From: a bacterium
GTDB lineage: Bacteria; Hinthialibacterota; Hinthialibacteria; OLB16
DNA: 64,000 nt
Assembly (NCBI GenBank): GCA_022072055.1
Contig: JAJVIK010000011.1
Coordinates: 494,597-558,596 of the forward strand
Reading direction: 5' to 3'
The notes beneath the pieces are model-generated. The model ran no database searches and was not told the origin of the DNA. It saw nothing but the letters and a program-made list of their open reading frames with translations. Each line of letters opens with the position of its first letter. Within the stretch, counting starts at the first letter, position 1. Below, piece after piece: positions 17,043 through 26,852 of the stretch. The translations under genes were made by a program, and so were the position numbers.

Positions 17043-18587
17043 ATGAAAAATTACGCTCTCGCCCTTCTGATCCTGCTCCCTGGCCTGCCGAGTTACTCCG
17101 CTCAGCTCTCCAATCTGGTTCCCGGCGCCGCCTATCTGGTCTGGCAGGATGGATTTCCCGGCGAGACGATGGTGGCTGGCGAGGGTTCGCTGACCGTCAC
17201 GCTTCCAGCGGGCTATCACAAGGTCGCCCTGGAGTTTGTGAGCGCCAACCCGACCCCGATTCCGACCGTTACCGAGGACCCGACTCCGGTGGCCACCGCC
17301 TCCCCGAGTGTGGAGCCCACCCCCTCCGCCACGCCGACCGAGAAGCGCGAAGGGAACGAGGTCCTGGTCGCCAGCTTCGATCAGGAGAGCGGGCGTAACC
17401 GGTTTGAGATTCTGGACGAGAACGGCAACAGCCTGAACGGGGTGATCGAGGTCCTCGAGGGTGTGAGCGTTCCGGGCGAGATCAAGGCCGCCGACCTGGA
17501 TGGGGACTCGGTCCTTGAGGTGGTGGCCGCCGGTTGGAACTCCGAGCGCGGCGTGGTGGTCGAGTTCTGGACCGGTAACGGCCAGATGCTGAGCTCGGCG
17601 GATGTCTTCCCGGTTGACTTCCAGGATGAGAATTACCTGCTCACCGGCGATTTCGACGGGATCGAGGGGCTTGAGGCGATTCTGGTGGGGCGCGCCGGGG
17701 ATGGCTCCTATCGCTCCGCCGCGGTTTCCCTCTCCGGCGAGGTGCTCGGGGACGAGGAGATTCTGCCCGCCGGTTACTCGAACATCGAGTCTCTGTTCAC
17801 CTCGGATGTGGACGGCGATGGAGTCGGCGACCTGGTGGTCCTGGCGCGGAATGCCTCGACCTTCGTGGAGATGAAGGTGGTTTCCGGGAACTTGGTGGAG
17901 ACCTCGGTTGTGGTCTTTGGGAATGGGTACACCGGCAAGGTCTCCGGGTTCCCGCTCGACACGGACGGGGATGGCATCCTGGAGATCGGTTGCGCCTGCC
18001 GGAACGCCAACACCTCCGACTTCCGCCTCCTGGTCCTTTCACACGAAGGCACGGTGGTCTTGAAGCAGAACTTCTTCCCGGGCAAGTTTGAGGACAACGC
18101 GACCTTCACCGCCAGCGACCTGAACTCCGATGGGCGCTCTGAGATTACCGCGTTGGGGCGTATGACCACCACCGGGTCGAATGTGATCCAGGTTGTGGAC
18201 GGCAGCGGGGACCGTCTCTTCTCGCGGACAGTGCTCGATCCCTCCTATAGCGGCGTGAATTCCAGTGTGCTGGCCGACCTGAACGGGGATGGAGTCCAGG
18301 AGCTGGTTGTCGCCGGAAGCAGCTCGGTCTCCGGCGAGGCGGCCTACCAGGTGTTCGAGATCGATGGAAACCTGATCGCGGGTGGAACCGCCTTCGAGTC
18401 CGCCGCCACCCCGGCCCTGGCCTCCTCCGATCTGGATGAGAACGGCAGCGAGGAGCTCCTGATCCTGGGCGAGTTCGAGGATGGGGCTTGCGGGCTTGAG
18501 ATGCGTGATGGGCAGAGCGGCGAAGTCCGGTTCACCACGACCTTCTCCACCTCCCCTTCCCTGGTGATGGCGGGCGACATGATCTGA
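17043..18587 (+). CDS. Secreted FG-GAP/VCBS-like repeat protein
   Basis: A 514-residue exported protein with a cleavable signal peptide (LALLILLPGLPSYSA). A short beta domain (about 20-70) and a Thr/Pro/Ala linker (about 75-103) precede a repeated region. The repeats carry calcium-loop motifs of FG-GAP/integrin alpha-like blades: DLDGDSVLEV, DFDGIEGLEA, DVDGDGVGDL, DTDGDGILEI, DLNSDGRSEI, DLNGDGVQEL and DLDENGSEEL. Seven blades suggest a closed seven-bladed propeller on the cell surface. The GAGGT ribosome binding site supports the ATG at 17043. No ligand can be inferred. Confidence 0.8.
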   Translation: MKNYALALLILLPGLPSYSAQLSNLVPGAAYLVWQDGFPGETMVAGEGSLTVTLPAGYHKVALEFVSANPTPIPTVTEDPTPVATASPSVEPTPSATPTEKREGNEVLVASFDQESGRNRFEILDENGNSLNGVIEVLEGVSVPGEIKAADLDGDSVLEVVAAGWNSERGVVVEFWTGNGQMLSSADVFPVDFQDENYLLTGDFDGIEGLEAILVGRAGDGSYRSAAVSLSGEVLGDEEILPAGYSNIESLFTSDVDGDGVGDLVVLARNASTFVEMKVVSGNLVETSVVVFGNGYTGKVSGFPLDTDGDGILEIGCACRNANTSDFRLLVLSHEGTVVLKQNFFPGKFEDNATFTASDLNSDGRSEITALGRMTTTGSNVIQVVDGSGDRLFSRTVLDPSYSGVNSSVLADLNGDGVQELVVAGSSSVSGEAAYQVFEIDGNLIAGGTAFESAATPALASSDLDENGSEELLILGEFEDGACGLEMRDGQSGEVRFTTTFSTSPSLVMAGDMI

Positions 18588-18621
18588 GGCAGGAAGACTC
18601 TGATTTCCAGATGAACCTCTG

Positions 18622-18651
18622 GGCCGCGCGGGAAATAAATCTCGTGCGGCC
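18622..18651 (+). terminator. Hairpin terminator after the FG-GAP-like gene
   Basis: GGCCGCGCGGGA pairs with TCTCGTGCGGCC over 12 base pairs, two of them G-T, around the loop AATAAA. It lies 35 bases after the stop. The following TTGTGGTGTTT is only moderately T-rich. Confidence 0.6.
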
Positions 18652-18764
18652 TTGTGGTGTTTGCGCCCGATGGTGGTTAGGTAATACTCCGCCCCAATGG
18701 GAGAAATCTCCGGTGCTTTCTGAAGACCCGGAAAAAAACTCCGATTCTATTTGAAGGAATCACC

Positions 18765-18793
18765 TTGAAAACCAATTTTAAGGATAGTATACC
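18765..18793 (+). promoter_or_regulatory. Sigma-70 promoter of the AAA/DUF4143 gene
   Basis: TTGAAA (18765-18770), 17 bases, then TATACC (18788-18793), in a locally AT-rich stretch. The predicted leader before the ATG at 18830 is about 30 bases. Confidence 0.6.
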
Positions 18794-18829
18794 ATTCTAA
18801 TTGAGCGCTATTAAGCCGAGTTCGAGATC

Positions 18830-20260
18830 ATGATTGCTTCTCAGCCAGAGGTCTTCCAGGTCCTGCGTCAATTCAACCCGTGGTGGGAGGGGAGTTCCAT
18901 CCCAGACCTCCCCACCTGGAGGCGCTCCGCCTTTTCGGATCTGGAGCTTTGGATCAAGGATCCGCCCGCGCGTCGCGCCATCCTGCTGAGTGGGGCGCGT
19001 CAAGTGGGCAAGACCACGATCCTCCTTCAGCTGGTCCGTTCGATCCTTTCAGATCGGATCAACCCAGGGCAGGTTCTTTACGCCACGTTCGATCACCCGA
19101 TCCTGAAGCTGATCGGGCTGGAAAAGACGCTGGAGGCCTGGAGAGAGTTCGCTCCTCCTTCGGGGGAATTGGAGTTTCTCCTCCTGGACGAAATCCAGTT
19201 CTGTCAGGGGTGGCAGACCTGGCTGAAACATCAAATGGACTTTGAGAAACGAAGGCGGATTGTGGTCACCGGCTCGGCGACTCCGCTTCAAACCGAGGAG
19301 CCCGAATCCGGAGTTGGGCGCTGGCGCACGGTTCAACTCCCAACACTCTCGTTCATGGAGTACCTCCAGATCAAGGGCATCGAAACTCCACCCCTTCCGG
19401 CCATCGAGTCCCTGTCCAACCTCTTTGGGTTCTCCACCTCGGATTTTAATCGGATTTCCGTGACCGCCAAGCCGCTGGTGGGGCATTTCAATGAGCACCT
19501 CCTGCGCGGCGGTTTTCCGCAGACCGCCTTGGTTGAAAGCATTCCCACTGCCCAGAGGCTTCTTCGCGAGGACATTGTCGAGAAGGTTCTGAAGCGGGAT
19601 ATGACCGCGCTGTTTGGGGTTCGGCGAGTTCTGGAGCTCGAGAAATTGTTTCTGTACCTGTGCTTGCATGATGGGGGAATCCTGGACATCGCCGTGTTGT
19701 GCAGAGACCTGGAGCTGAACAAGGCCACGGTGACCCGCTTCATTGCCCTGCTCGATGCGGCCCATCTGATTCACAAGCTTCCGCCACACGGCTACGGCAA
19801 GGAGGTGTTGCGCGGTAAGAACAAGGTTTACCTGTCGGACCCCGCGATTCCAGGGAGTGTTCTTCTCAAGGGGAAATCCCTGCTTGAGGACTCCCCCAAG
19901 CTCGCCGTTGCGGTCGAATCCGCCTTCATCAAGCACCTTGTTACTCGCCACCCTCAAGAGAGCATTGGGTTCTCTTATTGGAGAGGTAAAGGGTCGGAGG
20001 AGGTGGACATCGTCGCTGAAGTCGAGGGGGAGGTCATTCCGTTCGAGATCAAGCATCGGCGAAGCGGTGTGGGAATTGGGGATCTTAAAGGTCTGGAATC
20101 CCTCTGCCGAAAGCGCAATCCGCCACGCGCCTACGTGGTGACGCGAGAGATGATCGACTTTGGGCCGTTGCCCAAACTGGGTGAGACTGAAGTCTTGAGG
20201 ATTCCGGCGTCGCTCGCCTGCTACTGGCTTTCACGTCCCGAGATTGTCCATCCCCACTGA
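18830..20260 (+). CDS. AAA_14/DUF4143 ATPase
   Basis: A 476-residue protein of the large AAA_14 plus DUF4143 family. The Walker A motif GARQVGKTT is at 55-63, Walker B LLLDEIQ at 117-123, and a sensor-like VVTGSATPL follows near 150. The DUF4143 part has the helix DIVEKVLKRDMTALFGV, a winged-helix-like segment and the C-terminal nuclease-like strand pattern SYWRGKGSEEVDIVAEV with FEIKHR. The DUF4143 C-terminus resembles PD-(D/E)XK nucleases, but activity is unproven. Family members are abundant in candidate-phylum genomes and their physiological role is unclear. It has its own promoter and stands alone. Confidence 0.9.
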   Translation: MIASQPEVFQVLRQFNPWWEGSSIPDLPTWRRSAFSDLELWIKDPPARRAILLSGARQVGKTTILLQLVRSILSDRINPGQVLYATFDHPILKLIGLEKTLEAWREFAPPSGELEFLLLDEIQFCQGWQTWLKHQMDFEKRRRIVVTGSATPLQTEEPESGVGRWRTVQLPTLSFMEYLQIKGIETPPLPAIESLSNLFGFSTSDFNRISVTAKPLVGHFNEHLLRGGFPQTALVESIPTAQRLLREDIVEKVLKRDMTALFGVRRVLELEKLFLYLCLHDGGILDIAVLCRDLELNKATVTRFIALLDAAHLIHKLPPHGYGKEVLRGKNKVYLSDPAIPGSVLLKGKSLLEDSPKLAVAVESAFIKHLVTRHPQESIGFSYWRGKGSEEVDIVAEVEGEVIPFEIKHRRSGVGIGDLKGLESLCRKRNPPRAYVVTREMIDFGPLPKLGETEVLRIPASLACYWLSRPEIVHPH

Positions 20261-20318
20261 AATCCCTGGGCGGGCGGTCCTATAGTCTCCCCCGGATCGA
20301 CCACTAGGGCGGATCAAA

Positions 20319-21461
20319 ATGGACTTTGGCTTCTTGGCGCATTCCACCTGGGGGTGGGTGTATGGGCTGGTGTTCCCCACAGCATTCCTCACCGCGCTCG
20401 TGGTGACTCCCCTTGTCGGCTCCTATGCCCGGAGGATTGGGTTCCTCGATGTTCCCAACCAGCGTGCCAGCCATGCGTCGCCGACACCCCTTGGGGGCGG
20501 AGCCGCGATCGCCATCGCCTTCCTGGTAAGCGTTCACCTCGGGATCTTCCAGGCGGGTTCCAGCGACGTCTCCCTTCCCCTGATCATTTTCGGGGGGTTA
20601 GTGGTCCTGACCCTCGGGCTGGTGGATGACTTCATGGGAGGAATCCCGGCCACGCTCAAGCTGGCCGCGTTGTTCGCGCTGACCCTCCTGCTCTGGCGGA
20701 TGGACAGCCGGCTGATCATCAAGATCACACCGTGGGTCTGGTTCAACGTGACCCTCACCTTGCTCTGGATTGTCGGAGTCACCTCGGCGATCAACGCGAT
20801 CGACAACATGAACGGGCTTTCGGTTGGCTTTGTCGCCATTGCGGCTCTGGCCTATTTCGCGGTGGCGATTGAAACCCTGGCGGACCGTGAGAATTTCACG
20901 TTACTGAACCGCTTTTGGGCGCTGGTGTCCCTCGCGCTGTGTGGAAGCTGCTTGGGGTTCTTGCCCTACAATTTCCCACGGGGGCGGATTTTCATTGGGG
21001 ATGGCGGGAGTTTCTTCCTGGGGTTCAACCTGGCGGTGCTGGGAGTGATGGGGGAGTGGTCGCATTTGTCCTCGGCGCGCGCCACAATCCCACTGTTGAT
21101 TCTGGCCCTCCCGATCTTCGACCTGGCGTTCACAGTGTTCACGCGGCATCGGGAGGGGGTCACACGCACCCTGGTGGAGGCGATTCAGCACTGCGCCCGC
21201 GACCATCTGAGCCACCGCTTGGTGGATGCGGGCTTATCCAAAGCGCAGGCGGTCCTGGTCCTGCACGCTGTCGCCGCGGTTCTGGCCTTGAGCGCGGTGG
21301 AGGTCGCCAAATCGGATACGCTCTCCTCCACCTGCCTCCACCTGACTCAAGCCGGCACGGTCTTGGTGATCCTCGGGGTCCTGATCAAGGTCGGTGGGAC
21401 CAAGGGGACTCAACCTAGGGGCGAGATTCCAACCGGAACCCCGCCCTTGGAGGGGGACTAG
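20319..21461 (+). CDS. WecA/TagO/MraY-family glycosyl-1-phosphate transferase
   Basis: A 380-residue multi-spanning inner-membrane enzyme that moves a sugar-1-phosphate from UDP-sugar to undecaprenyl phosphate, the first step of many surface-glycan pathways. Conserved cytoplasmic-loop motifs are present: PTPLGGG (55-61), GLVDDFMGG (100-108) with the Mg-binding Asp pair, NAIDNMNGLSVG (159-170) and GRIFIGDGGSFFLGF (222-236). About ten membrane helices fit the family. A TATAGT box at 20281-20286 lies in a plausible -10 position but lacks a good -35. It is likely to work with the flippase, glycosyltransferase and ManA encoded nearby. Confidence 0.9.
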   Translation: MDFGFLAHSTWGWVYGLVFPTAFLTALVVTPLVGSYARRIGFLDVPNQRASHASPTPLGGGAAIAIAFLVSVHLGIFQAGSSDVSLPLIIFGGLVVLTLGLVDDFMGGIPATLKLAALFALTLLLWRMDSRLIIKITPWVWFNVTLTLLWIVGVTSAINAIDNMNGLSVGFVAIAALAYFAVAIETLADRENFTLLNRFWALVSLALCGSCLGFLPYNFPRGRIFIGDGGSFFLGFNLAVLGVMGEWSHLSSARATIPLLILALPIFDLAFTVFTRHREGVTRTLVEAIQHCARDHLSHRLVDAGLSKAQAVLVLHAVAAVLALSAVEVAKSDTLSSTCLHLTQAGTVLVILGVLIKVGGTKGTQPRGEIPTGTPPLEGD

Positions 21462-21500
21462 GTTGGCCTTGAAAGCCCTGCACCACAAATGTATATCGGG

Positions 21501-21530
21501 TTGACACTCAAAAACCGGACCGGATATGAT
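21501..21530 (+). promoter_or_regulatory. Strong sigma-70 promoter of the beta-helix gene
   Basis: TTGACA (21501-21506) is a perfect -35; TATGAT (21525-21530) is a five-of-six -10; spacing is 18 bases. Transcription should begin near 21537, giving a leader of about 80 bases before the GTG at 21618. Confidence 0.75.
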
Positions 21531-21617
21531 CGTTTTGTTGATTGATTGCTTTGCACCAGTGTGGACGGGGAGTCAGTAGGTCCCGTTTTCTCTCTCCAAT
21601 TTCGGGAGGCGTGTTCC

Positions 21618-24600
21618 GTGTTGTCTCGACTTGAAGGGCCGTCACACAACCCAAGTTCTCTGCCTCGGAAGGGTCTTTTTTCGCTGGGAGCTTTCATCGC
21701 GGTCCTGCTGGCGTGGACCGCCCCGACAGGCGCCCAGGACTTGGATTTTTTCAACTGGGAGTTCGCCGACATCCCGCTCGGTTTCGACCTTGTCGGGCAG
21801 GCGGAAGATCCCCATGAGAAGCAGACCCCATTCACCGAAACACAGACACCCACCTCAACTTTTACCGAGACTTTGACACCCACCCACACGAGCACCGCGA
21901 CCCACACCTCAACGCCAACCATCACCGATACGCCCTCGGTCACTCCGACTCGGACCGCGACCAGGACGCCGACTTCGACTAATACTCGGACCTTCACCCC
22001 CACTAACACTGGGACGCCCACCTCAACTCGAACCATCACCCAGACGCGCACGCCGACCAGCGCGGTGGTTCCGGGTCAAGGACTTGAGGACTGCTTAGAG
22101 GTTGTCTCTCCGAGCGAGTGGCTGATCTCATCCTGCAGCTGTGAGTCTGTCTTGATTGATCGGGACTTCCTGGTCCCCGAGGGGGTGACCCTCACGCTTG
22201 AGATTTGCGATCCGGCCCACACGCTCACCATATCCTTCCTTCCCGAATTCGAGTGCGGGACCAGCTGCAACAATGTCAAAGGCCTTGCCGAGTTCATTGT
22301 CGCGGGAGCCCTGAAGACTCATGTGGTTGGGGACGGGCGGATTGTGCTCACCTCCGCTCCGGCGGTGAAAACCGACTCCCAGAAAGGGGTCGCCGACATC
22401 AACACCGCCGGGGACTGGGCGGGAATCTACATCCTGCCGCAATCGGATGACCTGACCACGGTTCTGGAGAACCTGGAAATCCGCAATGCCCGAACCGGGG
22501 TGCGCTTCCTGAGCTCCTCGGGAATCCTCAGGAATTGTGTCATTGAGAATTGCTTGGAGTATGGCGTTTTGATTCGGGACAAGGCCTTCCCGCGCATCGA
22601 GGGGAATCTGATCGCGGACAACGGCGCGGGCGGAATTCATGTCAACCAGGAGTCCTCGCCCTATCTCATCGGGAACATGGTCGTGGGGCACGGCAACGGT
22701 TCGGGGATGGTAATCTCGAACTTCTCCGCCCCGATTCTCACCGAGAACATCATTTCTGAAAACGCGATTGGGGTGTTCATCCGCAACGGGTCCGCGCCCA
22801 ACCTGGGAAGAGTCTCCGCCGTCCCGGAAAACGACCCGAACCCCGATCCCGACCCCGGATCGGATTTGGATGAGGGCAGGAACTCCATTTTCGCAAATGT
22901 GAACGGCTTAGGGCAGACCATCAACCTCATCAACAACACGCCCAACCGCATTTCCGCCGAGAATAACAGCTGGGGAACGGCGGATCCTTCTCAGATTGAC
23001 CCAACGATCTACGATGACGATGAGGCCACCTTTATCCCGGGTTTGATCAGCAACGCGGGTCCGGTTGATTTCATCCCGATCTTCGGCGCAAGCCCGATCC
23101 CCAGCAGTACTCCGACTCCGCTACCTCCCACGCCCACGATCACCCGAACGAGCACCGTGACCGAAACCCACGACCCGGATGTTCCGACCGTCACCCCTTC
23201 TCGTACCGGAACCTCGACTCGGACACGCACTCCGACGCGCACACTAGCTCCGACCACCACACCAATCGTGCTTCCGGCCAAGTCGCCGACACCGACTCGG
23301 ACATTGACCCCTCTCCCCTCGGACATCGCGGGAAACCGCGTGCTCGGCGGATTGATTCGAATTGACACGACAGTCCGCATTCGAACCGCGGTGACCTTGA
23401 CCATCCTGCCCGGCTCCACAGTTCTGTTTGAGAACGGCGCGGGCATCGAGGTCGCTCCCGGCGGACGGCTTCTGGCCGATGGAACCCGCGACAACCCGAT
23501 CACCTTCCTGTCGCATCCGGATGAACCTTGGGGAGGAATAAAGGTTGAGGGTCCGGACCTGAACCTGGAGACTGCTCGCTCAACCTTCCGGTATTGCCGC
23601 TTCCAGTCCGTGCGCGCGCCGCTCAAGCTGGGCCCCCTGGCCGCGCTGGACCTGACGAATGTCCACAGCTTGATCGAACACAGCGAGTTCATCGCCAATG
23701 ACATCGCGATCCGTGTGAGCGGCGGACAGGACAGTTTCCCGCGCATTCGCAACAACTCCTTCCGAGGGAACAAGATCGCCATCGAGGTGAACCTCTCCGG
23801 TCCGGTTTCCCCGACTCGGGGCGAAGCCGACATCTTCAATCTGGGCCGCAAGCAGACCGCGGAGAATCCGCACATGAACGTGGACCCGGGCTTTAATTGC
23901 TTTATCCAGCCCGCCACGGGGGAATCTGATCTGGACCTGTCGGTGAACAGCTTTTTCGCCGGGAAGACCCTGCCGGCTGATGAGAACCTGTTCCTCGAAT
24001 CGAATGGCGACGGGACCTTCCAGCTCCTCACCGCGCCGAGCGCCATCGACGCGAGAATTGTCTCCAGCGCAAGCTACAGCGCGGACCTGCCGCCGATTGT
24101 CCACAACCTCGGAACCGCCGAGACCGAATTCAAGAATGCGACGGGATCAGGACCGGGCGTACAAATCGATTCGGTTCTCGGCTCCGCCCCGACGGCAAAG
24201 AACGACAATGTAACCCTCTATCACCTGATCGACGATGAGGTGTGGGGAGGGGTTGTCACCCTTCCGGTGAACCTGGAGCGGTTTGAGGTCGGCGAGGGGG
24301 TCACCCTGACCATCAAGCCGGGAACGCGGATCATTGTCCCGCGAGTCAACCAGGATCCGGACGACACGGTCGAAACCAAGCCGACGATCCGAGTCATGGG
24401 ACGTTTGCTCGCGCTCGGGACCCACAACGAACCGATCGTCTTCGAGGGGCCGGAGTCGGCCACCTCGGAAACAGAGTTCGGCTGGGGCGGGCTTGAGTTC
24501 CTCGGCCCGGAATCCCACCCGGATGGTCCTTCTCTGCTGGCCCACTGCCGAATCCGCAACGCCCTGATCGGCATGGCCTTCTATTCGGGAGTCCAGACAC

Positions 24601-25874
24601 AGGTCCGAGACACGGTGATTGAGAACTGCGGGGATGCGGCCATCGCGGTGGTCGATGCGCTCCCCTCGGGCGGACTCGCGCTCAAGAGCAACGAAACCTA
24701 TCTCACCGCGAGCGAGGCCCTCAACCGCCGGAACCTGGTCAGGCCGACGGACAAGGGGACCGACCCCTTCAACACACCACGGCCCAGCTTCCTGCGGGTG
24801 ATCGCCCTTTCCGGATTGTATGGCCAGTTCGGACTGCTTTCGGATGATGGCGAACCGAAGGCGCGATTCTGCGCCTTCGGAGTGGACCCGAGAAACAACG
24901 CGTATTCGATGCACGGGTTCCGGTTTGCGGGGGTCCATGTCTCCGGTTCGCACGCGCCGGATCTGGGTACATTATCCGATTTCGGAAACAACCTGTTGTT
25001 CGGAAGCCACGGCCTCTCGCATCCGAACTTTGAGATCATCCACAACGCCGGGCTGGTGATGAACGCCATCGGCAACTACTGGTTGACCAATGACGCGGGC
25101 GAGATTTCCAAGAGAATTCTGGATCAGGATGAGAACCAGTCGGTCGGAAAGGTTGTGTTCAGCCCGTATCTGAACCTTCCGCCGCCCGTGGGCGCTCCGT
25201 TCGGAAATCTGGACGGTGACCTGTATGTGCTCCCCAACGATTTCACCGAACTCATGGGCGAGTCGTTCCTCGCGCTGCTCGGAACCAATGGTTACACCAG
25301 GCAGGCGGATGTGAACGGGGACGGGATCATCGACTTCCGCGACATCTTCGAGCTGAGCCTGTTGTACAGTCGCGGGCATATCGACCCCATGCGCCGCTTC
25401 CCGGTGACCCCGACGATCTCCCCCACGCCCCAGGGTTCGGTGACACGGACCCCGACGCCCACGGGGACATCCTCCGGACCGACCGCGACCCCAACAACGC
25501 CCGGACCGAGCTGCAGCGATGGGACCTACACGGGAACATTCGATGGGAGCCCCGGAGGCGGGATTGTCCGGATTCTCAATTTCTCCCTCACCATCTCCAA
25601 CAACGGCGCCCACGTTAGCGCCGGGAATGTGGCCTGGAACTATGACTGCGGGATCATCGGATTCCAGGGATCAGGCAACGCCACCAATGTTCCCGCCGCC
25701 ATCAACAATGGAGCAATTCCCCCGATCAGCTTCCAGGGGACCGGCGAAACACAGATCAGTTTGACCGGAGGGAGCTGTGTTTCCGAAACCTCCATCACCG
25801 TGAATGGAGCCTTGGCAAACACACAAGATCCAACAGCCTGCTCGTTCAACTTCACGGTGACCCTAACCCGGTGA
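21618..25874 (+). CDS. Very large secreted right-handed beta-helix protein with Thr/Pro linkers
   Basis: A 1,418-residue exported protein. The GTG at 21618 is preferred because GGGAGG lies nine bases upstream; it places a signal peptide (GAFIAVLLAWTAPTGA) near the N-terminus. A Thr/Pro-rich linker of about 75 residues follows. Two beta-helix regions (pectate-lyase-like repeats such as GILRNCVIENCLEYGVLI and PRIEGNLIADNGAGGIHV) are separated by a second Thr/Pro linker. Near the C-terminus DVNGDGIIDFRDIFELS is a dockerin-like calcium loop, then a third Thr/Pro linker and a Cys-containing beta domain. It probably binds or degrades a polysaccharide at the cell surface, but no catalytic residues were identified. 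It has its own strong promoter. Confidence 0.8.
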   Translation: MLSRLEGPSHNPSSLPRKGLFSLGAFIAVLLAWTAPTGAQDLDFFNWEFADIPLGFDLVGQAEDPHEKQTPFTETQTPTSTFTETLTPTHTSTATHTSTPTITDTPSVTPTRTATRTPTSTNTRTFTPTNTGTPTSTRTITQTRTPTSAVVPGQGLEDCLEVVSPSEWLISSCSCESVLIDRDFLVPEGVTLTLEICDPAHTLTISFLPEFECGTSCNNVKGLAEFIVAGALKTHVVGDGRIVLTSAPAVKTDSQKGVADINTAGDWAGIYILPQSDDLTTVLENLEIRNARTGVRFLSSSGILRNCVIENCLEYGVLIRDKAFPRIEGNLIADNGAGGIHVNQESSPYLIGNMVVGHGNGSGMVISNFSAPILTENIISENAIGVFIRNGSAPNLGRVSAVPENDPNPDPDPGSDLDEGRNSIFANVNGLGQTINLINNTPNRISAENNSWGTADPSQIDPTIYDDDEATFIPGLISNAGPVDFIPIFGASPIPSSTPTPLPPTPTITRTSTVTETHDPDVPTVTPSRTGTSTRTRTPTRTLAPTTTPIVLPAKSPTPTRTLTPLPSDIAGNRVLGGLIRIDTTVRIRTAVTLTILPGSTVLFENGAGIEVAPGGRLLADGTRDNPITFLSHPDEPWGGIKVEGPDLNLETARSTFRYCRFQSVRAPLKLGPLAALDLTNVHSLIEHSEFIANDIAIRVSGGQDSFPRIRNNSFRGNKIAIEVNLSGPVSPTRGEADIFNLGRKQTAENPHMNVDPGFNCFIQPATGESDLDLSVNSFFAGKTLPADENLFLESNGDGTFQLLTAPSAIDARIVSSASYSADLPPIVHNLGTAETEFKNATGSGPGVQIDSVLGSAPTAKNDNVTLYHLIDDEVWGGVVTLPVNLERFEVGEGVTLTIKPGTRIIVPRVNQDPDDTVETKPTIRVMGRLLALGTHNEPIVFEGPESATSETEFGWGGLEFLGPESHPDGPSLLAHCRIRNALIGMAFYSGVQTQVRDTVIENCGDAAIAVVDALPSGGLALKSNETYLTASEALNRRNLVRPTDKGTDPFNTPRPSFLRVIALSGLYGQFGLLSDDGEPKARFCAFGVDPRNNAYSMHGFRFAGVHVSGSHAPDLGTLSDFGNNLLFGSHGLSHPNFEIIHNAGLVMNAIGNYWLTNDAGEISKRILDQDENQSVGKVVFSPYLNLPPPVGAPFGNLDGDLYVLPNDFTELMGESFLALLGTNGYTRQADVNGDGIIDFRDIFELSLLYSRGHIDPMRRFPVTPTISPTPQGSVTRTPTPTGTSSGPTATPTTPGPSCSDGTYTGTFDGSPGGGIVRILNFSLTISNNGAHVSAGNVAWNYDCGIIGFQGSGNATNVPAAINNGAIPPISFQGTGETQISLTGGSCVSETSITVNGALANTQDPTACSFNFTVTLTR

Positions 25875-25887
25875 CTTCGGGCGCGGG

Positions 25888-26847
25888 ATGCCGCCGATCT
25901 TAAGACTTGCGCCGCGCCTTGTCCCCAGACCCTGGGGCGGGGCGCGGCTTTCCACCCTCCTTGGCAAAAAGTGTTCTCCCGCCGAAAAGATCGGAGAAAC
26001 CTGGGAACTCTCCGACCGACCCGACACCCCCTCCGCGATAGAAGGGGGTCCCCATCATGGGCGACTCTTCGGGGACCTCATCCGTGAGTTCCCGAAGGAA
26101 ATGATTGGGAGGAACCAGCCCCCTCCGCGCTTTCCGCTCCTGGTGAAGTACATCGATGCCGCCGAAGACCTGTCCATACAGGTCCACCCGGATGACGAGT
26201 ACGCCGAACGAAAGGGTCTGGGGGACCGTGGCAAGACCGAATGTTGGTACATCCTCGACTGCCACGCGAATGGAGAAATCATTTTCGGGCTTCGAGAGGG
26301 GGTGGGGCCTCATGACCTCGAAAGGGCAATTCGCGAGGGCACCGTGGATGCGGCGGTCCGCCGAGCGCCCATCTCGCCTGGGGACTTCCTCTTTGTCCCG
26401 GCGGGAACTGTCCATGCGATTCTGGCTGGGACCCTCCTTTGCGAGATTCAACAGTCCTCCGATTTGACCTTCCGACTGTGGGACTGGAATCGTGTTCCGG
26501 CTCGACCCCTGCATATCCGCGAATCGCTGGAAGTGGCGCGGTATCGGCCGACGGCCATCCCGGCCATCGCCACTCGAAGCGACAACTCTACAGGGTTGGT
26601 CCTCGATCTCACGCGAAATCGGTTCTTTCAGGTCCGGTTGGCTTCCCTTCCCCCAAGGTCCCGGCTGACGGTCACACAGCCCGGTCATGGACTGATCCTG
26701 AACGGCGTGCTGGGCTCCTGTTCCGTGAATAGATTGGACCTTTCGTTGGGTGGGACTCTGTTCATCCCGGCCTGTGTTTCCGAGATTGAGCTTGAAGCGG
26801 GCGAGAAGGGCGCCGCCGTGCTGCTTACCGAATCACTCGAGGTTTGA
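25888..26847 (+). CDS. manA: Mannose-6-phosphate isomerase, class I
   Basis: A 319-residue cytoplasmic zinc enzyme that interconverts fructose-6-phosphate and mannose-6-phosphate, supplying mannose units for glycans. The zinc ligands expected for the family are visible: Gln98 and His100 in SIQVHPDDEYA, Glu118 in GKTECWYI and His176 in AGTVHAI. The substrate region QQSSDLTFRLWDWNR (188-202) is typical. It starts 13 bases after the beta-helix gene, so read-through from that strong promoter is likely. Only five bases separate its stop from the stop of the convergent glycosyltransferase gene. Confidence 0.95.
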   Translation: MPPILRLAPRLVPRPWGGARLSTLLGKKCSPAEKIGETWELSDRPDTPSAIEGGPHHGRLFGDLIREFPKEMIGRNQPPPRFPLLVKYIDAAEDLSIQVHPDDEYAERKGLGDRGKTECWYILDCHANGEIIFGLREGVGPHDLERAIREGTVDAAVRRAPISPGDFLFVPAGTVHAILAGTLLCEIQQSSDLTFRLWDWNRVPARPLHIRESLEVARYRPTAIPAIATRSDNSTGLVLDLTRNRFFQVRLASLPPRSRLTVTQPGHGLILNGVLGSCSVNRLDLSLGGTLFIPACVSEIELEAGEKGAAVLLTESLEV

Positions 26848-26852
26848 GGGAC

